Positions 11,001 to 19,467 of a stretch of 64,000 bases of DNA are shown here, piece by piece (within the stretch, counting starts at the first letter, position 1; each line of letters starts with the position of its first letter). Made by a program: the position numbers and the translations under genes. Under the pieces are notes generated by a model, which was not told the origin of the DNA, did no database searches, and saw only the letters and a list, made by a program, of their open reading frames with translations. The stretch is taken from assembly GCA_947448525.1 (NCBI GenBank), contig CANFNV010000002.1, positions 1-64,000 on the forward strand, written 5' to 3'. The stretch is from Flavobacteriaceae bacterium (lineage in GTDB: Bacteria; Bacteroidota; Bacteroidia; Flavobacteriales; Flavobacteriaceae).

Positions 11001-11232
11001 ACGCAATGGTTTCTTTACTAGTTGCAAACATAGCAAAAAAGGCACCCAGCATTTGAAATAAAGGGGCTCCAGGCGGATGTCCAACTTCTAATTTTGCAGC
11101 AGTAGCAATATACTCACCACAATCCCAAAAACTCATTGTTGGTTCAACGGTTAAGGTGAACGTAATTAATGCAATTGAAAAAGCGAGCCAACCGGTTATG
11201 TTGTTCCACTTTTTAAAGTCAAATGTTGCCAT
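8032..11232 (-). CDS. DUF2723 family multi-TM protein (glycosyltransferase-like, PMT-like)
   Basis: 1066 aa; N-terminal TVEPTMSFWDCGEYIATAAKLEVGHPPGAPLFQMLGAFFAM is typical of DUF2723; many TM segments. Confidence 0.88.
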   Translation of the reverse strand: MATFDFKKWNNITGWLAFSIALITFTLTVEPTMSFWDCGEYIATAAKLEVGHPPGAPLFQMLGAFFAMFATSKETIALMVNMMSVFSSAFTILFMFWSSTILLKKIISSYTEINRDNSIVILGSSFVGALAFSFSDSFWFNAVEAEVYAMAMLLIALLLWLGLRWEQEMHEPRGNRWLLLISLVVGLSFGVHFMALLTIPSIGFLYFFKNYKKVTVKNFILANIIIVAVLLFIFKLLLPNTLAFFGKTEIFMVNSMGLPFNSGTIFSLLFIIAFFYFGLHYTRAKNHPTLNTILLCILFVLIGFSTWMMLPIRANANTPINENKPSDAAEVLAYYNREQYGVNPLFYGPQYTDEFAGLDPDNPYLDKSPNYERNDKTGKYEIVNEFKNAEQNTDDVHKAILPRMWSTDNIPGYINFTGVPQFKIKSDYSEEKELTNVVAEFRQAYASGKIDNDGYVSFLKAYGDYLDVEKPSVWSNLSFMVEYQFGYMYGRYLLWNFVGRQNDNQGRYDNLDGNWLSGIKAIDQIHLGSQDNLTQDILNNKGRNLYYFLPFFLGLIGLMYHAQRDLKSFYVLLALFLFTGLALKIYLNERPFEPRERDYALVGSFYVFAIWIGFGVYAIYEMIKEKVASKIVGPAVIASCLLAAPVLMASQNWDDHDRSGRYTAIAMAKNYLASCDQNGILFTIGDNDTFPLWYAQEIEGYRTDVKIVNTSLLMTDWYIDQMKMKTYKSDGLPISFAHKLYVADNRDAIIFNKKVESRWQLKDFINFAKREDTLSQVEMQSGHRLNFFPTNKVRFPIDKSAVIASKIVNPAQNDSIVPFIDIDIKGGALYKNRLIMFDILNNNNWKRPIYFSPGSFGDDDYLWMKDYLQMDGMVYKLVPIKTKVNEDDYPDMGQLDTEKMYNLAMKWEWGNGESTKIYHDPETRRNAISYRTNLSRLMTELIAEGKNQKAKKVIDLALAKTPIDYYGYYLTLEPFASGYYEIGEKVKARELIKKLMTKYKEELKYFSTFKSSDQTFMATDIVTAIERYRSLLKVMKKEGDIEFYNANRGQFNSYNNRFPRFDRENE

Positions 11233-11514
11233 ATTATGGTATGATGTTAATTTAGTGCAAAGAAACTATTTTTTCGTAATCACATAACAAAAACACTTAA
11301 AAATATCAAGGATTAAAATGATGTTTACGCGATTTAGTTGTTTAAGCAACCAAAAATAATTCGATTTTTTAACAATGCACCCTTTTGTGATATCTTTAAC
11401 CTTGATTTAACTTTGAAAATGGGGGAGTTATTTTCTCAAAACATTTATAATCCGGAATTTAATAAACTTAAAACCTGTTTTTAGACGCTTATGGATAAAA
11501 AAGGCGTTAAATGT

Positions 11515-11544
11515 TTGCTTAAAATAAAAAATGTATTAAATTTG
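11515..11544 (+). promoter_or_regulatory. Bacteroidetes-type promoter for tRNA-Gln
   Basis: TTG-N19-TAAATTTG, ending 19 nt before the tRNA. Confidence 0.75.
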
Positions 11545-11563
11545 CACCCGCATTCAAGCTTAT

Positions 11564-11634
11564 TGGTCTATGGTGTAATGGTAACACAACTGTTTTTGGT
11601 GCAGTCTTTCTAGGTTCGAGTCCTAGTAGACCAA
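11564..11634 (+). tRNA. tRNA-Gln (anticodon TTG)
   Basis: Acceptor stem TGGTCTA/TAGACCA; anticodon arm ACTGT-TTTTGGT-GCAGT; T-arm CTAGGTTCGAGTCCTAG. Confidence 0.95.
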
Positions 11635-11638
11635 CAGA

Positions 11639-11670
11639 AAAACTCCTCAATTTCTTGAGGAGTTTTTTGT
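11639..11670 (+). terminator. Rho-independent terminator after tRNA-Gln
   Basis: Perfect 10-bp stem AACTCCTCAA-TTTC-TTGAGGAGTT followed by a T run. Confidence 0.9.
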
Positions 11671-11710
11671 TTTTATTTAGATTTGGATATTCATTTCATA
11701 AAGACTCCAT

Positions 11711-13612
11711 CTACAACGTTTCTTTCAGCCATTTGTAAAATTCACTTTGCCAAACCATTGCGTTTTGTGGTTTTAAAACCCAATGATTTTCTTCTGGAAA
11801 ATACAAAAATCTGGATTTAATTCCGCGTAATTGTGCCGCTTGAAATGCTTCTTGTCCTTGACCAATAGGCACTCTAAAATCGATACCGCCTTGAATAATC
11901 AAAATTGGGGTATTCCATTGATCTACATAATTAATTGGATTGAATGTTGTGTATGATTTTTGAGCTACTTGATTCTCTTTTTCCCAATAGGCACCACCAA
12001 AATCCCAATAGTTGAAGAACACTTCTTCTGTGGTTCCAAACATACTTTGTGTATTAAAAACACCATCATGTGCAATAAAAGTCTTGAATCGATTGTTGTG
12101 TATTCCGGCTAAATAAAACACCGAATATCCACCATAACTAGCTCCAACGCAACCCAAACGACTTTTATCTACGTAAGCTTCTTTGGAAACGTCATCAATT
12201 GCCGAAAGGTAATCGTTCATTACTTGTCCGCCCCAATCTTTAGAAATTTGCTCGTTCCATTCTTGTCCGTGGCCATACATTCCGCGACGGTTTGGTGCCA
12301 CCACAATATACCCTTGCGAAGCCATCAAAGAAAAATTCCAGCGGAATGAATAAAATTGCGTCAACGGACTTTGCGGTCCGCCTTGGCAATATAAAAGCGT
12401 TGGATATTTTTTGGTTTTATCAAAATTTGGAGGCAAAATTACCCAAACGAGCATTTTCTTTCCGTCCGTTGTGGTAACATATCTTCTTTCGTATTTTGGC
12501 AACGAAAGTTTGGCATAACTTTCATCGTTTACTTTAGTCAATTGCAGCCACGTTTTTTTCTTTAAATTATAGGAATACACTTCCAAAGCATGGTTCATGT
12601 CGTTTCTATTCAAAATTGCCGTATCATCTGTAATATCAACAATATCGTGCACATCAAAATCACCCGAAGTTATTTGATTAACAATAATTGCTATTTTGGT
12701 CAATCCCGGAAAATTTACTTCAAATAATTGTTGCGTTCCATCAATTGCGGCAATAAAATAGACTTTTTTACCCTCTTTACTCCATTGGAAACTTTCTACA
12801 GAACCATCCCAATTGGCAGTAAGATTAATTTTCGTTCCGTTAATACTAACAATAATATCATTTTTGTCGGCTTCATAACCATCGCGTTTCATTTGCAACC
12901 ACGTTAGATTTCCTGATGGTGAAAATGCGGGATTGGTATCATAACCCAAATTATCTATGGTAAGATTTTTAGTGATTTTGGTTTCTAGATTGTATTCAAA
13001 TAAATTGGTATTCGTTGAAATCGCATACTCCGTTCCGGCTTTCTTTTTGCAAACATAGATAATGCTCTTGCTGTCGGGCGACCAAATATAATCTTCATCG
13101 CCGCCAAATGGTTTTTGAGGCGCATCAAAATTTTCGCCCTTCATAATGTCTATTGCTGTAGCACCTTCTTTATTTTCTGCATAAAAAACATGGTTATGGG
13201 TGCCATTATTCCAAGTATCCCAATGGCGGTAATCTAAACCGTTATAAATTTGAACCTCCGATTTTTGTAATTCAGGATACACATCTTTACCCAAAATAGT
13301 TTCAGTCTTTACTTCTTGCGTTGATAGAATGTATTTTCCATCTGGTGAAGTATTTTTATCGTTCAGCAAATCTTTAGTGTTCATTACTTCTGTAGCCGTT
13401 CCGCCTGAAATCGGTGTTGTAAAAAATTTACTTGTCGAATTATTGTCTTCCATTACTGGGGTGGACACTTTATAGACAATTGATTTTTTATCTTTTGAAA
13501 TTCCTAAAACAGAAACTCTACCTAACTTCCAAAGTAATTCTGGTGATAAAACTTGTTGCGCTGATGCTGCTATACTCATTGAACTTAAGATTATATAAAA
13601 TATTTTTTTCAT
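11711..13612 (-). CDS. S9-family (prolyl oligopeptidase / acylaminoacyl-peptidase-like) peptidase, secreted
   Basis: Signal peptide MKKIFYIILSSMSIAASAQ; WD-like propeller; catalytic GASYGGYSVFYLAG and C-terminal His (EENHWVLKP). Confidence 0.93.
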   Translation of the reverse strand: MKKIFYIILSSMSIAASAQQVLSPELLWKLGRVSVLGISKDKKSIVYKVSTPVMEDNNSTSKFFTTPISGGTATEVMNTKDLLNDKNTSPDGKYILSTQEVKTETILGKDVYPELQKSEVQIYNGLDYRHWDTWNNGTHNHVFYAENKEGATAIDIMKGENFDAPQKPFGGDEDYIWSPDSKSIIYVCKKKAGTEYAISTNTNLFEYNLETKITKNLTIDNLGYDTNPAFSPSGNLTWLQMKRDGYEADKNDIIVSINGTKINLTANWDGSVESFQWSKEGKKVYFIAAIDGTQQLFEVNFPGLTKIAIIVNQITSGDFDVHDIVDITDDTAILNRNDMNHALEVYSYNLKKKTWLQLTKVNDESYAKLSLPKYERRYVTTTDGKKMLVWVILPPNFDKTKKYPTLLYCQGGPQSPLTQFYSFRWNFSLMASQGYIVVAPNRRGMYGHGQEWNEQISKDWGGQVMNDYLSAIDDVSKEAYVDKSRLGCVGASYGGYSVFYLAGIHNNRFKTFIAHDGVFNTQSMFGTTEEVFFNYWDFGGAYWEKENQVAQKSYTTFNPINYVDQWNTPILIIQGGIDFRVPIGQGQEAFQAAQLRGIKSRFLYFPEENHWVLKPQNAMVWQSEFYKWLKETL

Positions 13613-13708
13613 TGTGGTTACTAATTTTTAATAAGTGGTTAAAAGTAGGAAATAATTTTAAATTGGTGCGTGATAAGTTTTTTTCTAATTTAGCAGAAAA
13701 TTGCCTCC

Positions 13709-14821
13709 ATGCAACTGAGTTTTTGGGAAATAAAAAATTGGTTCTCTAAAGTCGATTTCACTATTGTGGGTAGCGGAATTGTTGGGCTTCACTGTGCCTT
13801 AAACTTACGGGAGCGTTTTCCTGAAAGTAAAATTTTGGTTTTAGAAAAAGGAATTTTGCCACAAGGAGCAAGTACAAAAAATGCGGGATTTGCTTGTTTT
13901 GGGAGTTTATCAGAACTCCTTGACGATTTAAAAACCCATTCTGAAGAAGAAATAATTCAGTTGGTTCAAAAACGCTGGAGCGGATTGCAACTGCTTCGAA
14001 AAAGACTTGGTGACTCAGTACTTGATTTCCAACCCTATGGTGGTTATGAATTATTTCTACAAGAGGACGATGCAACTTACAATGAATGTTTGCAGAAACT
14101 TCCGTTTATTAATGAAATTCTGAAACCACTTTTCAAAGCCGATGTTTTTTCGAAAGAAATAGATCGTTTTGCTTTTGAAAACATTAAAGAATATTCCATT
14201 TTCAATCCGTTTGAAGCCCAAATAGATACTGGCAACATGATGCAGGCCTTATTAAAAGAAGCGGTTTCTAAAGATATATTAATTTTAAATCAAGCCAATG
14301 TTTCTTCTTTTACAGATACACCAGATTCTGTTGAAGTGGTTGTAAATGACTATACGTTTCGCACCAATAAATTACTTTTTGCAACCAACGGCTTTGCATC
14401 ACAACTTACAAATAATGAAGTAAAACCCGCTAGAGCGCAAGTTTTAATTACAGAACCAATAGCAAATTTAGACATTAAAGGCACCTTTCATTTAGACAAA
14501 GGGTATTATTATTTCAGAAATTTTGAAAACCGAATTCTTCTTGGTGGAGGCAGAAACTTAGATTTTGAAGGAGAGACCACCACCGAATTAGCACAGACAG
14601 AAAAAATACAAAATAAATTGGAAGACTTGTTAAAAAATGTAATTTTACCAAACCAAGAGTTTGAAATTGCGCACCGATGGAGTGGCATTATGGGAATTGG
14701 AGCACACAAAAACCCGATCGTTTCACAATTATCTGAAAATGTATATTGTGGTGTAAGATTAGGCGGTATGGGAGTTGCAATAGGAAGTTTAATAGGAAAA
14801 GAATTAGCAGAATTACTGTAA
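13709..14821 (+). CDS. NAD(P)/FAD-dependent oxidoreductase (DAO family)
   Basis: DFTIVGSGIVGLHCALNLRERFPESKILVLEKG, C-terminal VYCGVRLGGMGVAIGS. Confidence 0.88.
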   Translation: MQLSFWEIKNWFSKVDFTIVGSGIVGLHCALNLRERFPESKILVLEKGILPQGASTKNAGFACFGSLSELLDDLKTHSEEEIIQLVQKRWSGLQLLRKRLGDSVLDFQPYGGYELFLQEDDATYNECLQKLPFINEILKPLFKADVFSKEIDRFAFENIKEYSIFNPFEAQIDTGNMMQALLKEAVSKDILILNQANVSSFTDTPDSVEVVVNDYTFRTNKLLFATNGFASQLTNNEVKPARAQVLITEPIANLDIKGTFHLDKGYYYFRNFENRILLGGGRNLDFEGETTTELAQTEKIQNKLEDLLKNVILPNQEFEIAHRWSGIMGIGAHKNPIVSQLSENVYCGVRLGGMGVAIGSLIGKELAELL

Positions 14822-15547
14822 ATGGCAACAAAAAAGAAAAGCACAAAATCCACCAATAGAACTTTTTTTCAAAAACTAAAAACCTTCATCTGGAAAACCA
14901 TGCTTTGGTTTTTTGGACTTTCAATTCTATTTGTCATCGTTTTTAAATGGGTTCCTGTTCCGTTCACCCCTTTAATGATTACAAGAGTCATTGAACAAAA
15001 AATTGACGGAAAAGAAATGACTTGCAGTCATGATTGGATGGCAATTGAAAATATTTCTCCAAATTTACAAAAAGCAGTTGTTGCCAGTGAAGACGGTAAT
15101 TTTTTAAAGCATAACGGATTTGATTTTAAAGCCATGCAAAAAGCATTTAAAAACAACAATCGCGGAAAAAAACTAAAAGGCGGAAGTACCATATCACAAC
15201 AAACAGCAAAAAATGTTTTTTTATGGCAAGGAAGAAGCTACATTAGAAAAGGATTGGAAGCTTATTTTACTTTTTTAATTGAATTAGTATGGGGAAAAGA
15301 ACGCATCATGGAAGTCTATCTCAATTCTATTGAAATGGGAGATGGGGTTTATGGAGCAGAAGCAGCTTGTCAATATTGGTATAAAACTAGTGCTAAAAGT
15401 CTTACTAAAAATCAAGCGGCAGGCATTGCAGCCATTTTACCCAATCCGAGAAAATTCAAAGCTTCTAACTCTTCCTCTTATATAGAGGGTCGAAAAGGTA
15501 AAATTATTAGAGTTATGAATCATATAGATAGATTAGAATATAAGTAA
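14822..15547 (+). CDS. mtgA: Monofunctional biosynthetic peptidoglycan transglycosylase
   Basis: AVVASEDGNFLKHNGFD...KGGSTISQQTAKNVFLWQGRSYIRKGLEAYFT...MEVYLNSIEMG. Confidence 0.95.
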   Translation: MATKKKSTKSTNRTFFQKLKTFIWKTMLWFFGLSILFVIVFKWVPVPFTPLMITRVIEQKIDGKEMTCSHDWMAIENISPNLQKAVVASEDGNFLKHNGFDFKAMQKAFKNNNRGKKLKGGSTISQQTAKNVFLWQGRSYIRKGLEAYFTFLIELVWGKERIMEVYLNSIEMGDGVYGAEAACQYWYKTSAKSLTKNQAAGIAAILPNPRKFKASNSSSYIEGRKGKIIRVMNHIDRLEYK

Positions 15548-15565
15548 ATTTTAACAACAGCTGAA

Positions 15566-17773
15566 TTAAATACTACAATTAATGCCCAATATTATATTTC
15601 TTCCAATATTCGAAATTCCATCAGGTTTTAATCTTGAAAGATGCGAAATGTAGGTTTTATTTAAAAGATTATTTGCGTTTAAATTAAATTCAAAAGTCGT
15701 TTTGCCAAAAGTTATTTTTCCTCCAAAACCAAAATTTACCAAGGCATAATCATTAGACTTTGTTTCAAACTGACCCGGGTTATTTTGATTTAAAATATAT
15801 GCTATATTCAAAATAGCAAAAGTATCTTTTAAATATTTGGTCGATTTGAATTCGGTTTTAATGGAATTGTTCCATTTATTAGCAGGAATTAGCGGCAAAT
15901 TATCTCCTCTTTGCTTCTTGCCTGTTACACTTTCAAAACTAGAAGTAATGTGTAACCAATCTAAAGGATGTGGATGAAAGTGAATTCCAGTTTCTCCTCC
16001 ATACAAAATAGCATTGGCTTGTGTATAATCATATGCATTGAATCCACTAATAATAATTCCATTGGGTGCAATAAAAATATAATTGTTGATGTGATTGTAA
16101 AATCCATTAATAAACAATTCAAAATGGGAATTTCGGTATTCTAAATTCAAATCCATTTGGAAATTTTGCTCGTTTTTCAAATTTACATTCCCAATTTCGT
16201 AGCGGTTGCTTCCTTCATGTATGCCATTAGATGATAGTTCTGCTAAATTGGGGGCTCTAAATCCTGAAGCTACGTTCAATCGAAAAATTAGATTCTTTTT
16301 CAAATTGGTTTTATAACCCAACGACAAATTAAAACTCTGAAACTTTTTGTCAATTGCTTCAAAATAACCTTCCTCACCAAGAATTCCGTATGCAATTGAA
16401 GTTACAGTTCTATTATCATATCGAGCTCCTGCTTGAAATACTTTTTTATTCCATTCATAATTTACACTGCCAAAAACACCAAAATCATTGGTTGTAGCAT
16501 TTGGAATTAAATATATCTTACCCGAGTTTTCATTGGTTTGATGCATCCCTTGCGTTCCTAAAATTGACTCAAACTTTCCGAGTTTAGGCAAATAATATTT
16601 AATATTATAATTGTAGGTTTTCAATTTCATACGCAAATTAGCAACATCACTGTCTTCGAATTCGCTTCTGTTGTTAGAAATATATCCCAAATCGGCATCA
16701 ATCTTCGATTTTTTGAAGAAAATAGTATTGTTTAAACTCAAAATAGTAGCAAAAACTGATTGTTTAGGATAGGTTGTTGACTTGGTAGAAGTTTGTATGG
16801 CTATACCATTTTCTGGAATTCCCAAGTCCAATTGATTGAAATTATAACGCAGCGTAGAAGTGAATTTAGAATTAGAATATCCTAAAGCAGTTTTAATATC
16901 GGTTTCGCTATAACGCGAATTGGTTACTCGATTTCCTTCGGGTACTTTATAATCGGCATGGGTGTTGTAACTTCCACGAGTCAAAAATTTCAAATTTTCT
17001 GAAGAAGTTTTTACTCCAATAGACGAATTACTCCCGTTAGTATTTGAAAATAATTTTTGACTAAAATTACCCTCAATAGTATTTGTTGCCGCAAATTTTT
17101 CGGGATTAAAATACAGCACACCTCCAATAGCATCAGAACCATAAAGCAATGATGCTGGACCTTTTATTACTTCAACGCTTTCCATTCCGGCATCGTTCAA
17201 TCCCAATCCGTGCTCCTCTCCAAATTGTTGATTTTCTAATCGAACTCCTTGTGAATATACTAAAACTCGGTTACCACTTAATCCACGAATTACTGGTTTC
17301 CCGATAGAAGTTCCAGTAGAAACCTGTGAAACTCCCGGAATTGTGGCCAAACCTTCTATTAAAGTTGACGTTCCTTTTTGAGAAAGCGATTTCATGGTTT
17401 GATGTTCCACCTTCATTACGTTTTGCGATTGCACTTTATTAAAAGCTGTAGAAATAATAACTTCATCCATTTGATGGACAGTTTCGTCTAAAACAATATC
17501 CATTTTAATTTCTTTCTGATTAGACAAAAATATCTTGGTTTGTGTTTCAAATCCTAAAGAGGAAAATACCATTTTGAAATTCCCGTTGGGTAAATTAGTG
17601 AAGCTGTATTTTCCGTTTTCGTCAGAAATAGTTTCTTTGTGAAGTTCTGGAATACTGATATTTGCTCCAGAAATTGATTTTTTTTGCTTGTTAAAAATAG
17701 TTCCAATAACTTTGTTTTGCGCATTGACAACTATAGAAATCCCTAGAATTAGGGTTAATAAAAATGATTTCAT
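15566..17773 (-). CDS. TonB-dependent outer-membrane receptor (carboxypeptidase-regulatory-like N-terminus)
   Basis: CarboxypepD-like repeat, plug domain (GTSTLIEGLATIPGVSQVSTGTSIGKPVIRGLSGNRVLVYSQGVRLENQQFGEEHG), beta-barrel C-terminus. Confidence 0.93.
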   Translation of the reverse strand: MKSFLLTLILGISIVVNAQNKVIGTIFNKQKKSISGANISIPELHKETISDENGKYSFTNLPNGNFKMVFSSLGFETQTKIFLSNQKEIKMDIVLDETVHQMDEVIISTAFNKVQSQNVMKVEHQTMKSLSQKGTSTLIEGLATIPGVSQVSTGTSIGKPVIRGLSGNRVLVYSQGVRLENQQFGEEHGLGLNDAGMESVEVIKGPASLLYGSDAIGGVLYFNPEKFAATNTIEGNFSQKLFSNTNGSNSSIGVKTSSENLKFLTRGSYNTHADYKVPEGNRVTNSRYSETDIKTALGYSNSKFTSTLRYNFNQLDLGIPENGIAIQTSTKSTTYPKQSVFATILSLNNTIFFKKSKIDADLGYISNNRSEFEDSDVANLRMKLKTYNYNIKYYLPKLGKFESILGTQGMHQTNENSGKIYLIPNATTNDFGVFGSVNYEWNKKVFQAGARYDNRTVTSIAYGILGEEGYFEAIDKKFQSFNLSLGYKTNLKKNLIFRLNVASGFRAPNLAELSSNGIHEGSNRYEIGNVNLKNEQNFQMDLNLEYRNSHFELFINGFYNHINNYIFIAPNGIIISGFNAYDYTQANAILYGGETGIHFHPHPLDWLHITSSFESVTGKKQRGDNLPLIPANKWNNSIKTEFKSTKYLKDTFAILNIAYILNQNNPGQFETKSNDYALVNFGFGGKITFGKTTFEFNLNANNLLNKTYISHLSRLKPDGISNIGRNIILGINCSI

Positions 17774-17826
17774 TTGAATAATGATTTATTGATAAAAAAT
17801 GTCTGAAATAGATTCAGAAAAATGAT

Positions 17827-18183
17827 TTAAGCAATAAAACTTGGCGGGGCTCGAAGTGCAAAAAGACTGCCTAGAAACGATCGAGTAATTTCTTTAAAAT
17901 AAAAATAGGAATAGCGTGCTGGAATTTCAACTTTCTTGAAATAAAAAATGAAAAATTCAGATTTTATGGAAGTGCTAAAAGTAAATTCACAAATAAAACA
18001 ATGGCCTAAATTTTGATGAGAATGCGTGAATTCGGTTTTATTTTTAGCATATTTGTGATGACACTCTTTGGTTGTAAGTTCTTTTTCTAAGTGGTTAAAT
18101 GAATGTATAGATTGAAGCACTATTGCGCACAATACTAACAAACCAAATACAAAACTTAATATGGAATTCTTAATTTTCATCAA
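17827..18183 (-). CDS. Small His/Cys-rich membrane-anchored protein, DUF2946-like
   Basis: 118 aa; N-terminal TM, TTKECHHKYAKNKTEFTHSHQNLGHCFICEF, C-terminal LFALRAPPSFIA. Confidence 0.65.
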   Translation of the reverse strand: MMKIKNSILSFVFGLLVLCAIVLQSIHSFNHLEKELTTKECHHKYAKNKTEFTHSHQNLGHCFICEFTFSTSIKSEFFIFYFKKVEIPARYSYFYFKEITRSFLGSLFALRAPPSFIA

Positions 18184-18272
18184 CGCAAATGTAACTAACA
18201 GAAATGAAAAACCACTTGAATTAAAAAAAATATCATTTACTAATTCAAATGGTTTTGTATAAAACTGAAGAA

Positions 18273-19262
18273 TTAAACCAATTTATTTGCCGCTAAATAT
18301 TCGGCAATTTGAATGGTATTGGTTGCGGCTCCTTTTCTTAAATTATCCGAAACAATCCACATATTTATAGAATTTGGTTGGCTTTCATCGCGGCGAATTC
18401 TTCCCACAAAAACATCATCCTTTCCTTGAGCAAACAAAGGCATTGGATAGGTATAGGTATCATTATTGTCTTGAACCACTACTCCAACCGTATGATGAAG
18501 AATTTCTCTCACTTCACTCAAATTATAATCATTATAAAACTCAATATTCACAGCTTCACTGTGACCGCCAACCACTGGAATTCGGATTGCGGTTGCGGTA
18601 ACCGCAATAGAATTATCACTTAATATTTTCTTAGTTTCTTTCACCAATTTCATTTCTTCTTTGGTGTATCCGTTTTCTTCAAAACTATCACATTGTGGTA
18701 TGGCATTGCGATGAATTGGGTATTTGTATGCCATTTCACCTTGAACACCTGAGTATTCATTTTCTAGTTGTTGAACGGCTTTTACCCCTGTTCCCGTAAT
18801 CGATTGATAGGTAGAAACAATAACGCGTTTGATAGTGTATTTTTTATGCAGCGGATTTAAAACCATCACCATCTGAATCGTAGAACAGTTTGGATTGGCT
18901 ATAATTTTATCTTCTTTGGTCAATTCAGAAGCATTGATTTCTGGAACGATTAACTTTTTAGTTGGATCCATTCTCCAAGCAGATGAATTATCAATTACTG
19001 TGGTGCCTGCTGCAGCAAATTTTGGTGCCCATTCTAAAGACGTTTCACCACCTGCAGAAAATAAAGCAATGTCCGCTTTCATATCGACAGCAGTTTGCAT
19101 GCCCACCACTTTATATTTGGTTCCTTTAAACTCGATTTCTTTTCCAACTGATTTCTCTGATGCCACCGGAATTAACTCGGTAACTGGAAAATTTCTTTCT
19201 GCTAAAACTTGAAGCATCACTTCACCAACCATACCGGTGGCTCCAACAACTGCAACTCTCAT
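18273..19262 (-). CDS. asd: Aspartate-semialdehyde dehydrogenase
   Basis: VAVVGATGMVGEVMLQVLAERNFP...IIANPNCSTIQMV...RIPVVGGHSEAVNIEF. Confidence 0.96.
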   Translation of the reverse strand: MRVAVVGATGMVGEVMLQVLAERNFPVTELIPVASEKSVGKEIEFKGTKYKVVGMQTAVDMKADIALFSAGGETSLEWAPKFAAAGTTVIDNSSAWRMDPTKKLIVPEINASELTKEDKIIANPNCSTIQMVMVLNPLHKKYTIKRVIVSTYQSITGTGVKAVQQLENEYSGVQGEMAYKYPIHRNAIPQCDSFEENGYTKEEMKLVKETKKILSDNSIAVTATAIRIPVVGGHSEAVNIEFYNDYNLSEVREILHHTVGVVVQDNNDTYTYPMPLFAQGKDDVFVGRIRRDESQPNSINMWIVSDNLRKGAATNTIQIAEYLAANKLV

Positions 19263-19467
19263 ATTATTTATTTTAGGTTTTAATAAAATTTTTGAAGTAC
19301 AAAAGTAAATAGAATTTACTTTGAAAAATTAAAATTTTGAACATTCAACAAGGAATCTTGAATCATAGAGTTTTATGAAATAAAAATCGACACAATTAAG
19401 AAGCTATTAAGTACTGATACTAGTTCAGCATAAATCAGAATATATAATGCAACGGTTTATTTTTATA

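Noticed and set aside
13432-13749. 105-aa plus-strand ORF
   Set aside because: Antisense to the N-terminus of the S9 peptidase and overlaps the oxidoreductase start; not protein-like.
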